From Fasciola hepatica (taxonomy: Eukaryota; Platyhelminthes; Trematoda; Plagiorchiida; Fasciolidae): a stretch of DNA of 64,000 nt. Both the position numbers and the translations under genes were made by a program. Below are positions 1 through 14,097 of the stretch, piece after piece. The notes below the pieces were generated by a model. It saw only the letters and a program-made list of their open reading frames with translations. It ran no database searches and was not told the origin of the DNA. The stretch is taken from assembly GCA_948099385.1 (NCBI GenBank), contig CANUEZ040000179.1:12612501-12676500 (forward strand), written 5' to 3'. The first letter of the stretch is position 1; every line of letters begins with the position of its first letter.

Positions 1-2380
1 CTGTTTAAGCCCAAGAACCGCACGGTGAAATGTTTACTACCAATAGAGGCTCTAACCTAGATATCAAGAGTGATTTATAAGAAGAGGATGCAGTTTGCAA
101 CGTTTGTCTGCTGAGAATGGACTAGTGTTAAGGGCTACCCTTGTTCAGTAATTCGCACGAGTTTCTTTTTTTCTACAAGCAGAGTACTTTACTTTTGCTT
201 ATTTGAAAGTTAAAAAGCACAGTGAGATTGCACGATTCAACTCCGGAACCATTTCGTGGAATATCTTCTGTTACCTGCTGCAGGAAGAAACCACCGCACT
301 AAATAGGGTCTTTGCCCTTCCGCCTGTTAGACATTATTTATTTATTGATCTCTATCTTTCCCGCATAATCAGCGAAACAGCAGATCAATTTGTGGTTGAG
401 GTTTCGGGATTATCTACCTTGATCAGTCTTGTGGTTTGTCGATAAAGTGATAACCTGTTCACACTGCCCCCCTCCCGACACATTGCTTTTACCTTTTATC
501 CAAACTCGGGATGTGTTCTGTTACGCAAACAGGTGTTCACAGGTAGGACTTGACTTGTATCCGGGTGGTAATAAAACGCAGAATTGCAGAGGCGGAAAAA
601 TATGCTTGGTCAACAGCCGAAATCAGTCGGTTGCTTCACGGCGGTCTGACGTCATCCCGTTTTAAGGAAGTTCTAGGTTAACCTCCTGTTTCGTAACGGA
701 CACGACATGAGCCACCTAAGTGACTAGGTTTCAGAGTCATCAGATGAATCTTGTTGGGTAACCTTTGGATTTTAACGTCTTCCATATGTTCCGTTTACAG
801 ATTTCCGGGTAGATACATTTGTTTAAATCGCTCCACAGGATTTTAAAGTAGACCCTGACTGTATCGAATATTTTCTACATACGGATGCAAGCGTAACCCT
901 GTGCAGGTGGATTTTTCATAGAGTGATCGGAGAATCGTGTCTTCGTCCTTGTTAGTCATGATTTTACCCATAAATGATAATAGCCCGTCCTTCTTGTCTT
1001 CAATCATGGAACAAAAATATTCATGAACAGTCTGCTCAGGTGGTTAAATATACGTCTGCTCTCAGCAACGTTTGTCGTAGTAAAGGTTTGATTGGCTGTT
1101 TTCAAAGTTGATTTGTGTTCCGTACATGTACACTGAATGAACCGTTTCCCATGTTCTCTGACTTAAATACAAGTTCGGCCAATCAACTTTCTTTCGTCCA
1201 GAATTTCGCTACAACCATCTTGAATACAGGATTCTTCTTATGTGCGGTAAAAGTGAGTAGCTCCGTTCTCGACAGAATACCAGAAAAGTGCCGTGAAATG
1301 AAAGCAAATCCAATCGAGTCATCTTACTGCAGAACTACAGCCTCAGGAAAAACACCGGATACACAAAGACTGCTAGGTCTTCGGAAAAACATAATGATTT
1401 ACGGATTCAGTAAAGATGATAGAGCCTGTTTCAACGGCTACCTGCTCGCCGAAAGATTGTACATGGTGTTGTGCAATGAAGACGGGAAAAGAAACGCTCA
1501 TCACGCGACGAGCCATCGTACTGTTCTTACCTGAGAGATCTTTCAAAGTCATCTGGTCTCGCGCGACTGCGTGCAGACATGAAAGTCAGACGTACTGGTT
1601 GGCAAATGATAAAACTTTAGTTTTTGAATCTGTAATCTGAACCTCTTTTCCTAGTGACCGTGTTTAAGTTCACGCTAACTTACAAGTACTTAAAGGGGAA
1701 AAGTATTTGAGGATTAACCGTGAAAAGAAGAGAAGTTCGGGAGTTTTTCAGTACGAGGCCTGTCATTTCTTTTCCCGAGCAACACACAGTACAAGGTTCT
1801 AAAATCACTGGGACTTTGTTTTACCTGGTCGGGACTATTATATAGATTCTTGAGTACACTTTTGGTAATCATACTATGATTTCACTCATTGTAGACGCCT
1901 CGATTTGACATAATTCGCTCGTTTTTCAATGGGTAGTCACTTGATGAGGACGAAACTGGTGGTAGTTTCATTCTCACCACATAAGAACATCGGCAGCATT
2001 CATGGATGAAATGGTTTCTCCCCTTCTAAAATTGCGATTTTTGGCAACTACCTTCACGTAACGAATCATGAGTTGAAGAAGTGGTGAGCAAAATGCCGAA
2101 GCTTCATACTTCATCAGTGAGCAGGTGTCTGTTGTTTAAAGAAGACAGTTTAGACAAACGTCCACTCCGTGATTGGGAAAATTTGTCATCATTGATCAGA
2201 TGACAAAAAATATAAAAGCTCAATAATACACGTATGTTATGAATTAGTTTCACTGATTACTGCCCAGTTTGATTTGCTGATTGATGAAGTAACTAGAAAA
2301 TGAATGAACCAATTGGTTAACTGATAGATGAATGATCGAATGAAGAGTTTCATCATCTGGACGAAATATTGATTTTATGG
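1..2380. other. intergenic, no gene recognised
   Basis: Several short open frames occur (for example around 1115-1534) but none has a start context, splice structure or protein motif that I recognise. Codon content looks random. I see no RNA gene. The stretch 741-779 resembles 25709-25760 (both contain a GATGAATCTTG-T/G-TGGGT core followed by GGTAAC and TTTGA/GA-like sequence), which suggests a small dispersed repeat. Confidence 0.5.
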
Positions 2381-2431
2381 TAGGTAGATAGATAGATATG
2401 TGAATAGATAGATAGATAGACAGGGTTAGAT
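2381..2431. repeat. GATA/TAGA tetranucleotide microsatellite
   Basis: Interrupted runs of GATA units (TAGATAGATAGATA, then a break, then a second run) are directly visible. The flanking 2280-2340 is rich in GATGAATGA-like degenerate tetranucleotides. Confidence 0.85.
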
Positions 2432-4920
2432 ACCTAGATTATCGTTTGGTTAACTGATGGATGGAATTGCGGATCGATTTTTGATTGTCTTACCGCAAAC
2501 AAAACCACAATATAACAATAAAACTGCTATGAAGTGTGTTAAGTTTTCTTGTTTGACCGAGAACCTCAACAACTTTAACCGTCTACCAGTTTTATTCAGT
2601 TGAAGGTGGTCGAACGGTCAATTTCTCAAAATCAATATCTCAATCTCGTTTTCAATCTCTTTGCGTTATTCCAGGCTGGATATATGATCCGATCGAGAGA
2701 CTGTTAGAGAAAAAGAAGTAGACATAGAGAGACAGAGAACAAAACTGGAAAGCATCGGCCAATCGTGACCTCGTCCTTGTACTCCGTTTTTTTTATATTC
2801 TTACGGTCATTGTGATAGAACGCAACAAGAATGGTGGCCTAGAAGTGCGCTCTCTCTGGGTCGTATTCTCAACCTTTTCGCTTATAAGGAGTCTGTGTTT
2901 TTTCATTCATTTCTGAAAGCGCGTGAACAACAAATTATTCAAACCGTATCTCAAACCTTTTACTGAGACTTGCTAAAATTGGACGAAAATGAAGAAGCCG
3001 ATTGGATTAAAATGTATTTCGGGAAAAACTACTGATATTCTGGTTTTCAGTTGTCCAATTATTTTCACTGGACACACTTTGGAACATATTTCGTCAAACA
3101 AGCTGGTCTTCAGTGATTCATACCCATACCATTATACCACAATACATTAGAACAGGTTACGGGATTGGATTGGTCTAATTGGTCCAACCCATAAACTTGC
3201 CATCATATTTTGAGATTTAATGGCATGACCACAAATCACTGAAATGAGGCTTTTATCCTTAAAATGTACGAAATTCCCGTCGGTTGATAGAGGATTGAGT
3301 GCAACAAAAATACTTTTCATTTTGATCTGGCGATGGGCAAGAAAATGTGCCACGATTCCAGTACCATGAAAGAGAGCGGAGACCTTGTGACATTGGTTTG
3401 AACAAAATTATATATGTGACTACAGAGAAGGGAAAGACGGGTGTTAACAACAAAGTCCTAAAAGATGATAAGCTGTGGAGTTAGTACATGAAAATTATGG
3501 AAGGAAAAATTCATTTTAAAGGCGGCGATAACAATGGCTGCAAGACGTTGTGTTGTTTACACAGTTCAGTTCCAATCTTCGAATCATTTTAGCTCCAGTC
3601 TTCATGAGCAACAGCCTGCGTATTCTTTTGTTAGGAACACTGGAAAATGTCTGGACAGGTTTATAACCTGTCACCGAATGGTTCTGCTGTCCAATAGCAA
3701 TCAAGCGTAGTAAGATTGCACCGATTATGGCCCAAATTGTTTCCTTGGGAAAAAAGTTCAGGATGGGTTCCGCTACGCTTTTTGGTAGAGTCTTGTCGTA
3801 TGGCCAGTATACTGTACACTACCAGAGCACTGGGAATGGTACGGAAAGAATGATCAAAATCGGTAAGGCAATAAAAGATCAATAGGTTCTGACGTGATAA
3901 AATTTGAACGTGCACAAATGGGACTACTTCCTAAAGGACTTAAAAGAATTATGTTCTACTATGGTACAGGGTGAATAGGAACATAAAAAAACATCTTTTT
4001 CGTTTAGGTAACTACAGTTTTCGTTTTACTTGATTTTCTCCTCTAAGCTGTCGAATCAGAGGTTTCCCCTAGCCGATTTGAGCAATTCGTCTCGTATGTG
4101 TTTAATCTCTTGGTTCTTTGTCTCTTCTCCGAGGTGCATGTAGTTTTTTCTTTTATCCTATCTGCCTCGTTCCGCGTGATTTATAATATCCAAGTGATTA
4201 TCGAAGATTCAGCGCTGTTTTTCAGTATCATCACGGATATACCCCTCATCAATGAAGTACCATATTCAAAAAGTAATACTAATCCATCAAAAAGCAAATT
4301 TTTATGTCCATCCTGAAACTTGGTGAGTTATATCCAGCCATCATTATCATTGCATCCGATTTGAATAGCCACGTGCACAATCGATCAGTATCACGTTCAA
4401 ATTCAAAGTTCACATGATCCCTTCATGTCGGTCTTTACCAAGTGCAATACTAATATTATTCTAATGCTAGCCTACTGACTTCTGAACACAAAAATCATGA
4501 ACCGGGTAACAGAGGAACAGCCAGCTACAAAAAAATAACAGAAGTAAATCCCATGAATCGGCTGAACCCACGAATCACACAGACTGAGCCAGAAGACAGT
4601 ACGAGAAAATGTCAGCTTGCATAAACCGAAATTCGGTCGGGTCGTATTGACAGAGTCACGCTCGATCAACTCAAAAACCACAATTCACTCGCTGACGGCC
4701 ATGGTCCATTGATTATCAACTTGGAATTTGAGTAGCGCAGTCCCGGGTTTCATTCCGGCCATCAAGGGTCACTTCCTCACTTGATATTCTTTGACTGGTC
4801 CCTCCCCGTTCTTCGAGAAATACTATACACCGGCGTAAAATGAGTAAATAAAGTAGAATATTATTTTCTTTTGAGTAGTAGGAGGTTAGACTTGTATTAT
4901 TTGATTTATCATGCAGCTTG
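2432..4920. other. intergenic, nothing recognised
   Basis: Only short random open frames on both strands. I found no splice-bounded exons, RNA genes or recognised protein motifs. Confidence 0.4.
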
Positions 4921-5135
4921 AAAGCTCAACTCACCACTGAAAACCATGGAAGCGCTGTCCAGCCGTTTTATCCTTGTTTGAAATCATCAGCAGCACACAT
5001 CCACCGGGCACTCACGAGGACACGAAACCGAGGTGAATGATTGCGAGTCGAACACCGTAACCACAAAGCTATACGGAATGGTTCTCAACGGTTTGCGTGT
5101 TGAGTTTTGAAACAGCATGATGAATGATGAACTAT
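4921..5135. repeat. dispersed repeat, copy 1
   Basis: The sequence around 4925-5040 (CTCAACTCACCACTGAAAA, then GTGGAAGCGCTG-like, CCG-TTT-ATCCT-GTT, and CGA...TGAGTC-like motifs) matches, with divergence, the stretch at 46850-47060. No coding function is visible, so I treat both as members of one dispersed family. Confidence 0.6.
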
Positions 5136-6349
5136 CATTATTATAGTAATCAAACGAGGTATTTACGCGGCACAGCAGTATGCGTTTCATAAAATGTGAG
5201 GTGATGTAAAAGCAGGGTGTACCGTGAAAATCTTACTGATCGCTGTTAATGAGATACACGAGGCTGTAGGCCATATACAGCTCCACGGATGGCTTAGAAA
5301 AACCACGGGATATGTTCGAATAAAGTAAGCTCCAGCTCACTTGAGTGATCAATCTAACTCTGTCTGATACCAATCAGTTGTCAACAGGACATGCAACCAC
5401 TGTATCGGATGGTTGCAAATGAATTGCTCAGTGCCACAGCGCACCGTCAGAAACGGACCACTTTCATCGACGGAAACAAAGTGTTGACCATTGTTTTGAT
5501 GCATGTCTTCTTTGGCCAGTGACGGCATGTAACTTCATCACCTGGCACGGTCCATATTACAGTAATAACCAGATAAATCCTTTGTGCCTAAATGCATCAT
5601 TTTTATGGCTCAGTATCCTTCAAACCCAGGCATGCCATGAGAGCAAAACAAATAAGCGTCAGTAGAGCAAGATAGTTATCCTCTGGAACCCATGACACTC
5701 ACAACACTGAAGCAGCGTAACTCATACGGTTAGCACCTTTCTTCTTCAGCCTACGAATTTTATCAAGAAGCTGGATTTTCTATTGTTTTCGTAAACGGGC
5801 GATCCTATCAAGGCAACCATGAAAAGGGTTGCGTCATACCTCGGAAGCGAAAAGTCAGCTTGAATAGTTCAGTGGTTAACATGGAGAATTACTATCCTTT
5901 ATTCTAGCAGTGAGATCCAACAAGGGATAATAAGTGACCGACGACGGTCGAATGAACTTTGAACCCTGCTTCCACGAGTTCCAATCCAGTCACCCACTCA
6001 GGAGTGTCTATATAGCTGTGACCATCTTCTCGAAATAATGTCATGTGATAAGTAAGATAAACAGTTATTAAGAAACTAGATAACATGACCTTACGTAAAA
6101 CCTTTGTGGACTATGCGTGTTGAGTTCAGAGTGGGGTCCGAATTCTGAACGAAAATAACCAAAATAATCATACCTAAGTGTTACAGCCTTTTGCACCTCA
6201 TAGATTTATTTCCGTTCTTGTATTATGGATGGGAATTATTACATGGTCACATACACCACAATTCTTTAACGAGGACTGGAGTCATCGATCCTATCAGTCC
6301 GATCCTCACCAACGTCGTTTGGTCTACTCCTTAGATAGCTTATTACTGA

Positions 6350-6351
<2 letters not shown>

Positions 6352-6408
<57 letters not shown>
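6352..6408. repeat. (TA)n microsatellite
   Basis: Uninterrupted alternating TA for about 57 bases. Open frames running through it (poly Ile-Tyr) are artefacts. Confidence 0.95.
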
Positions 6409-6409
<1 letters not shown>

Positions 6410-6663
6410 CCATCACGTCGGTTTGGAATCATGCGTGGTGCCAGCGAAACAACAAAGAATACAAAAAGGGAGATAGTACAACAGAGAATAAGAAGCAGTT
6501 AGTATAAACGGGATACTAAGTTGCAACACTCTTGCTTTTTTACGTTATACGTTTTGGATGTCTTTTCCGTCATTTTGGTTGTCTGAATGACAATTTTGTG
6601 ACCATGAGGCACAAGAGTTCAACACACCAAGTCATGGCATAGCCATTGCCCAGCAAGTGGGAA

Positions 6664-6870
6664 TCAGACCTGGGAATGTGAACAGTGGAGAGGCATTCGC
6701 AAAACATGACCGAGCCACCGGAGGCGGTTTAGGGCGATCGCATCGTTAAGAGGGCGGCTATCTCTCCCCAACACGTGATGGCGCATCTCGTGATTACTCA
6801 ACCAAAATGTTCCCACGAGACGCGAGCAATGCTTCGGAGACATCGGTAGTCGAACACAGAACGACAGCAT
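6664..6870 (-). pseudogene. non-LTR retrotransposon fragment (reverse transcriptase C-terminus)
   Basis: Read on the minus strand, this stretch encodes a segment containing NRLRWLGHVLRMP, preceded by DSRPLNDAIAL. The (R)LRWLGHVLRM signature is typical of the C-terminal end of RTE/CR1-type LINE polyproteins common in fluke genomes. Only the tail is left: no catalytic YADD box or endonuclease domain is visible nearby, so this is a truncated, dead copy. The (TA)n tract at 6352-6408 lies on its 3' side and may be the former tail. Confidence 0.7.
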
Positions 6871-7619
6871 GGGTCGAAATTACGGTTCCTGTCCTATTGT
6901 ACTATTCCTGTGAGGATAAATAGAACCCAAATAAAAGATCCCTCAATCATAGGAAAGAAAATTTTCAGTATATTAAAGTTTTCTTATCTCGTTAGATGTA
7001 AGTCTCCTATAACATGTATACAGTTTCGTTTTATCGACTTTGAATTTCTGGATGAAATTAAGAATATTCGGTCCCCGGGGTCGCTGAGAACAGCCATAAG
7101 TAGAAGTTCAAGGAAACTTTCATCTCTGTAGTAAATTGCCTGCATATGGTTAAAAAGGACCAGAAACGAGAAATACCATTTGTTCTATAGGTACAATTTT
7201 TAAGAACTGGCTCTCAACTCACCTGGTTTTGAACAAAAATTTTTCCATCTATTATGAATGAATAATCGTTTGTCTATTTGTACCCAGGATGACAATGCAA
7301 TGTGCGAGTAAATTTAATTGTTCCTGATCATTCCTATGTACGTTACCAACGAAATGTTTCCCTCTCCAGAAGATATAAGAGAATCCGGATTTCCACCTTG
7401 AATAAAGCGTAGATTTGCACCAATTAAAAAAAGTCCAGGTGAACTTATTAGACACACAATCTTGCTCACTCTTTACAAACCGCCGGTTGACAACAGTTGT
7501 ACTTGCACTGCTGGAAACTCTCAACAAACATGGTGGGTAAGCCGAATATCAGTTCCAATAATTCCCCGGGAGGGGGGGGGGAAAGAAGAGCTTGAGTACA
7601 CTGGGAATTATCCAACTGT

Positions 7620-7785
7620 AATGGCCTGGCTGTAAATCGCCAAGTTGTTCAACTTATGTGAGTGCTGGCGCCTGTTGATACGCTTACTGAGCCTCGGCTC
7701 ATGGGTTTTCTCTTTCTTCTGGGCTTTCGGAGATTGAACATGTGTAATCACCGGCGGAAGATCACTGGTCTTTGCGTGTTACAAT
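7620..7785. repeat. direct repeat, left copy
   Basis: About 165 bases that recur, diverged, at 8070-8245. Shared blocks include GCTGTAAA-CGCC, GTTGATAC-CTTACTGAGCCTCGG, TTCATGG and AGATTGAACA. It is followed by unrelated sequence. No coding content is visible. Confidence 0.75.
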
Positions 7786-8069
7786 TTTGATGCCACTACC
7801 CGGGACCGAATGGTACGGGAGGCCTTGCTGGTCGACCCGAAGTGGGTCGTAGAGATAATTGTGTTCTTTGAACTGCGAAGCTGTTTGGATGTGGCCCGGT
7901 TGAGGCCTCGTGAATTGGACTTCCGTAGTGAAGAAAAGGGCGGCCTAATTGATTGCTTGGTTTTGAGGCACTTTGTGGTCTGCGGTGGTCCTGTAAAATG
8001 GCCTGCCCGAAGTGTGCTCCTAAGGAAGTAACACTGTGCGCAGTGTTCTTTCGTTCATGAGCAGCAGTG

Positions 8070-8245
8070 TAGTGACCAAGCTGTAAACCGCCGTATTGTT
8101 CTTCAACTAATATAAGTGTTAGAGTCCGTTGATACACTTACTGAGCCTCGGTTCATGGAGATTCTCTTCCTTTAGTGCTTTTGTAGATTGAACAAGTGCA
8201 ACTCCCCCCCCCTCGGTAGATCAACTGACCTTGCATGTCCCACCA
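8070..8245. repeat. direct repeat, right copy
   Basis: The second copy of the 7620-7785 unit, offset by about 450 bases in the same orientation. It contains CACTTACTGAGCCTCGG and AGATTGAACAAGTGCAACT, with a short poly-C run that the first copy lacks. Confidence 0.75.
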
Positions 8246-8249
8246 GAGT

Positions 8250-11200
8250 TTACCTTTGTTCAAGTTTACCATTGGTTCCACAAACTCTACCCAAACTGTC
8301 ATAATAAAGTTTTGATATAATCGAGTACTTGGCATTCAAGTTGAGCTCATCAGTTAGAAGATGTGATGTCCAGTTACCATCGGAGATACCTTTACCAGAA
8401 AAATCTCTCATTATAAAAAATTAGTGTAACATGGCAATGTTAATAGTGATGTCAACATTAAATCGCAACATGTTGCAAAGTGCGCTTGTGTGCAAATGAG
8501 TCTACATTTCCAGTATGCCAATATTTCAGTCAGAACTCAAATATTCAGAATAGATTACAACCGAGAGTTCACAAATGGTACACATTCGGGCATTCAAATT
8601 AAGAAAGAAGTTTTAGTGATCGTCAGAGTAAGAAAGAGAAATATGAAGACAGGCCAATTTAGCAGGCTGAAACGCAATTCGTCTCCCTACTTGTGTCGTC
8701 GTTGTTAGGGACCCAAACCAGATACGGTCCAGGGTAGATTTCTTCCGATGTATTCGGTGGAAAACGCAAAAGCGTAACTGTATTGTCATACTTTAGTGAG
8801 TTTTTGGAGTATTTTGTGCTCTATGGCTTATCAAGAATCGATGTGCCAATCAATGAATTCAAGCACGTAGTGGAAATGGGCATGGATGCTTTAAAGTACT
8901 TTTTCAGGAAGCCAAAAAAATTCCACGGAGAAATAAACAAAATTCGAAAGATAAATTCGAAAACGACTGAATATGTTGCCTAAGCTGCATGAGTTAGCGC
9001 AAATAAAATGTTGACGTTGCGGTTATAAAACACAGTTTTCATGTGATCTGCAAATAGTAGATTATTATCCGAGAGCTTGACAGATTTCATGAACATACTG
9101 TGTTAAAAAACATATTAAAACGATTTGGATGGGTCTAGTTTTGAACGAGACTGGGTGTAAAAATGTTCGATTTGAGATAAGTTTTTACTAAAGTTTCTAC
9201 ACGCTGAAGGATCGAATCTGGCCTGACAAAGAACAACATCATAAGACCCTGTGGTAACCTCAAAGAAGGAAAATACTGGTAGGACAACAATAAAAGTTAA
9301 AAAAGGGAACCACACAGCAAGTCGAAGTATTCCATAGTTGTTGAAAATGGGTTAGGAATGTTCTGACTGGATTTTCTGTGTTCTGTTGTGAAATCACTTA
9401 GGGAAGCAAACAAAGAATTTTGTGGGACGAATGAAAGCTTGAAGTTTTTTGAAGGAGAACAGTTTGGGAATAGAGTACAAGGGGCTGAGCAATGAGCAAG
9501 AAACACGCAGCTAACAGATTTTACAGAGCTATCCAAAGATTTTGCAGTAACGTGAATTGGAGAGGCTTCGTTGGTGGATATTTTTGGCCTCGCAGACAAA
9601 CTGAAATGGATCGGGAGGGGTACATCCAGGTGGATTTGAAGACAGCTTCATTCAGTACTCTTGGTATGTTTCAATGTCTTTCATATAAGATCTTTTAGAC
9701 GGAAATGTTTTCTGTCAGATGAACTCCAGCCCTTTGAGATTAGTCTGGCCGTTATAGGTCACAAAAATTAAGACCTCCACACCTTAACGATGACTCTTAT
9801 ACCAAAGCCGTCATAGAGTAGCAAGCTCAGAATTCGCATATCTGCGAATTAAAATTGAAAGATCCTCCGAACTTGCAAAAGATGGTATTTTAGGCCTAGA
9901 AAAAACAATGAATACGTCGATTACTGGGAGAGGTTTGAGTATACAGTAAAACACGGAAAACACGAAGGAAGACTGTTACTGGGAGAATGTGTGAAAGTAA
10001 CACTGGCTTGTTTGACATGAATGTCATCATTTGAGTAGGACTTCTTTTTCTAACCACAAAGAAGTATTTCACACTGCCAAAGGAATTGGGGATTCATGCT
10101 TGTGCGGTGAAGAACAAATTCAAGAATTTTATCTCTACCTTGATCAGGGATTAGTAAGACTTTGCTTCAGAACCTCGGCGAGAATTGTACGTGAATTCCT
10201 TTGCGTCATGTGAATCTTCTGGTATTCGACAAGACACTCCGCTATCAGAAGCACAAAGTGTTTAAGCTGGACAGAAAAATCCCAAGATAGCACTCCTGGT
10301 ATCAGTAACCAGTTAAGCAACTGAAAGGAGTAAACGTGGGCCGAGTCACCGAAAGTCAGCGGCGAAGGTTGCTCATGGAAAGGGGATGATACAAAACGAA
10401 AAATTAGGAAGGATCAGTTTTATCTCATTCTTTCCCATGAACAATCTGTGATTAGTAGATGCGAATACATCTTTGGTCTCAGAAGTAGAAAGTCATGATC
10501 ACTTTTAGAAATGAGGGCTTTTGAGCTAAGCCCAACAAATCCTGCTTAACTGAGTTTGGGCGTAGATACTATTGACAGAGTGGACAATGATCTTCTTGCT
10601 TAGGCAGATCCAAATCGGTCACAGCTCACCCCATTGGACATCATGTAACTGATGTATGACAATTAGGATGAAAATGTGAAAATAACGTTAAATAACACTA
10701 GCTGGCAAAGTGTAATTTACTGATAATAAACGTCGAAAACTGCGTGCCAGGGTTATACCACACCTATTGAACTAATTTAAACTAGATTTTTTGGAAGATA
10801 GAACTACCTTAGCCCTCGACATTTTTCCTTTAAAAAAGCCTGTTTTCCTTACAATCGATTACTAAAAGGAGCGTTCATGGTCTGGTGTGTTATATTCTCA
10901 CAACCGTTAACATTGATTGTTTGATCGATTGATTGGTTGACCTAATAAATGATCGACTGACCGCACACTGAGTCCTAATGTGCGCTGAACCTCTCACTAA
11001 TCGGAGTCAAAGAAAGCCCTAGAGAACTTGTTGTCTGGCCTTTTGTGGTTCTATCAATCTATCTTTCCATCTTCATCATACAATATAGATTGGCTATCAG
11101 GCTTACAGTTCAATAAGTTCTTAAACTCTGCGCGCCAGTGCTTACGGACACGCACGCTCATGTGTCCCTTGCCAACTTGAATGGAGACCCAGTCAACTGC

Positions 11201-11332
11201 TGATTTTCTGATTGATTGATTAATTCACTAGTCTGTTACTGATTGGTCTGTCCTATCTGTTCCTCTCTGGAGTCCATTTATTACAAGTCCTAGAAGACTG
11301 AGAACCAAAAACACGAAGATCCCGACCGAAAC
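8250..11332. other. intergenic upstream of the micro-exon gene
   Basis: No gene recognised. Degenerate GATT/GATC tetranucleotide stretches lie near 10905-10945 and 11205-11230. The promoter of the gene starting at 11333 should lie in the last few hundred bases, but I cannot point to a convincing TATA box or initiator. Confidence 0.4.
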
Positions 11333-11390
11333 ATGTTGTTAGTCTTGAGTGTGGCTGTGCTGTTCCTGGCCCACACAAATGCGGTATGTG
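11333..11390 (+). CDS. MEG exon 1: start codon and signal peptide
   Basis: 58 nt encode [19 protein letters not shown] plus the first base (G) of the next codon, then donor GTAAGT. The hydrophobic core [12 protein letters not shown] followed by small residues (NA) before VC gives a classic signal peptide, with likely cleavage after ...HTNA. The start context CCGAAACATG is acceptable. The phase-1 end sets the phase for every later exon. Confidence 0.9.
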
Positions 11391-14043
11391 GTAAGTGACT
11401 TCATCCTCCTATCTTCCATCAAGTCTACGTTCCCATGCAAACACTTATTTTCTCATCTTACTTGTAATTCAAGGAGACTGGACAAGCTTTATAGACGTCT
11501 CAGCAATGCGAATTCGACACCATTCATAAAGTAGGGGCATAGAGCCTAGCACGACCGGGACAGTCAGGTATACTTTTGTTAAACTTTGTGCAATGATTTT
11601 GGTTTTATTTCGTATCGTTGGGTTTAAGCTGTTTCTCGTTGGTAACAGAGGCCAGAGGCCGTTTGTCATCACTCTCAGGCATGCTGTGAACCGTGTGCCT
11701 TAGTATCAAACCAAGTTCAAACCATAAAGATTTTAACAAAAGTGCTTTCAGAAACAATATGCCTCTCAATGATTACCAGTTTGTCATTCGCCACAATTGT
11801 TCGGACCCTTGTAGGGCTAGGTCAGAAAGTATTAGGCGGTTTCCCAGATGAATTGTACCAAGTTTTCCCTTCGAGAAAAGCTTTTGGAATTTGTGCGCGA
11901 AGATTAACGTATATGATGCAACCGTACAGTCCTTACTGAAGTTGAGATTATAAGCTAGGCCCTATTTGAGTGATATTCGTGCCCCAGATCATCCGAGATG
12001 CTATAAGAGTTCAAGTTCAATTGATAAGATTTCTTGGTTCAAAGTAGAACACGGAAGCCTCCACGGGTATAAAAGCGCAGATTTCATATTTCTAATGGCT
12101 GTCTTTATGTGAAATTTGTTTGGGGTCTGCTGTGTCCAGCCCATTTTACAAAAATGACGAGTCTGAACTCGTCAGTTTGCTAAAGTCTTGTCTCCGAGAG
12201 AAATAACCAGCTCGCAACATGTGCGAAGACTTTTTGCTAGGGAAACCCAACGGGTTGAATTTGACTATGCGTATGGAACCAATCGTGATCATGATGTTAT
12301 TTGAATACAGCAAAAGCATGAATACAATGACGATCGATGAGACGATAAAAACGTGAGAGCTTTCTTTGTCCATGATTTGGATGATTTTGTTCCGATAAAG
12401 TGCACCATTCTTGATCCTAATTCAGGAATAAATCTGACGGGAATTAGAACTCGTGTTGCCAAAAAAAGCAGTTGCCGAACTTTGATAGAAGCTTTATCTG
12501 TTCGTTTCTGTTTTAATGCCTTCGCCGGTCAGTTCAATTATTTTGCCGTTCATGCTTTTGAATTTTTTCAAAGGACAAACTGGATGTTGTGGTAAGTAGC
12601 CTACAGTTTGACATCTATTGACAGAAGCATTCAATCACCGTCTCTAGCCGTAGCACGAATTTCGGTTATTAGGGATTGCTAGTCAGGAAAGTCATTGCGC
12701 AATTTGGTCACATTATGACAAAACAGTCGATGGTTGTATGCTCTAGGACGGGTATCTGTCCAAACCAGAACAAAAGAAGCGAAATAACAAGTAGAACTTC
12801 TTTAGAGTCGTGATAGCTAAATACCTTCTGGCCAGTATTTAAATATCCAGATAGTACTTATCTAAACAAAAACAACATGGATTTGGAAAAACAATGCTCG
12901 TTTTGTCACACGTTTTTTTCATGGCTTTGGATTGTTCGGTTATTTAGAGCTTTTGTCACCTTGAAGATCTGAGTATCAAACCCGGTCACCGTCTCCAGTC
13001 ACTATGGTGTTAGTCAGTAATTCACCGTGTTACGTTGCTTCTCAGCACACCTGACTTACTGGGACCTAATGTGGTTCTCCTTCACAACAAATTTCAGGAT
13101 AGGGTGATCAACTATCTCGAATAAAGTACTGAGCCATATCGACTGTGAGGTATGATGCCCTTCTATTTTACTCACGCGCAAGCGTGCAGTAAAAATACTA
13201 CAGCTCGATCAATACTTGTGAACGTCTAATGATTCCCAGTAATTGTAGCCTTTCAGTGACTCTGCCTAACTTGAACGTTTTGTTCTGGTTTTCATATTCC
13301 TTTCACTTGTTCCTTGTTAACCTGCACGCTGCTTAGAAGATAAGATAAAGTAGTTGAATGCCACTGTTATACTGCGGCAATCATTCTCCGTATTATATAA
13401 TTTATAAAATAAATCCCAATTTTTGAGGCAAGTAATAAGCTGGACCGCGAAAATTCCTCTTATTCGTCATCACAAAACCGCCGCTTTTAGACTGAGCGTG
13501 AGATTCGATGTTGTAGAGTAAAGAAAACTGCACTGGAATAATCTAAGTCAAGAAAAACTCGACTGATCAAATTGTTATTCAGGATACGGCCCAAAAAGAA
13601 ACATTCACATTCGAAATAATCTTTCCGCTATGCAAAAAATAGGTTTTTGTGTTTCTTATCCGATAATCCTTGTATGAAGTTCATGAAAGATTACTTGCTC
13701 CCCGTCATCCTTCGCCTGGAGATATCCACTTGGGAGAAATTTGTTACTTCTTCCGGACGTACAGTTCAATGTCCACATCCAAGGCAATATATGCATTTTG
13801 GTAGGATTAAAACCTAGGGCAAAAAGGCTGATAGTGATTACAAATTATGCAGTAAACTTAACGGGAAACAGAAATTACTGTCACTCGTGACGGTGATTTT
13901 CTTCTCTCTTACGATACGACGTAGTCCATATTGACAGAAAACGACAAAACAGATCATAGTCCACTCGTTTTAGATAACGCATGAATGGGTTAAATGTTTT
14001 GAAAAGATTCCACTGAATTTCACTCTTTCTCTTTCTTTCTTTT

Positions 14044-14097
<54 letters not shown>

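Noticed and set aside
6178..6507. Open frames through TA tracts (also 19553-19924 and 38320-38676)
   Set aside because: Ile-Tyr repeats come from the microsatellites; no coding evidence.
11752..11778. 27-nt in-frame stretch after GTGCTTTCAG
   Set aside because: Donor GTTTGT is weak and there is no similarity to other exons; not called.
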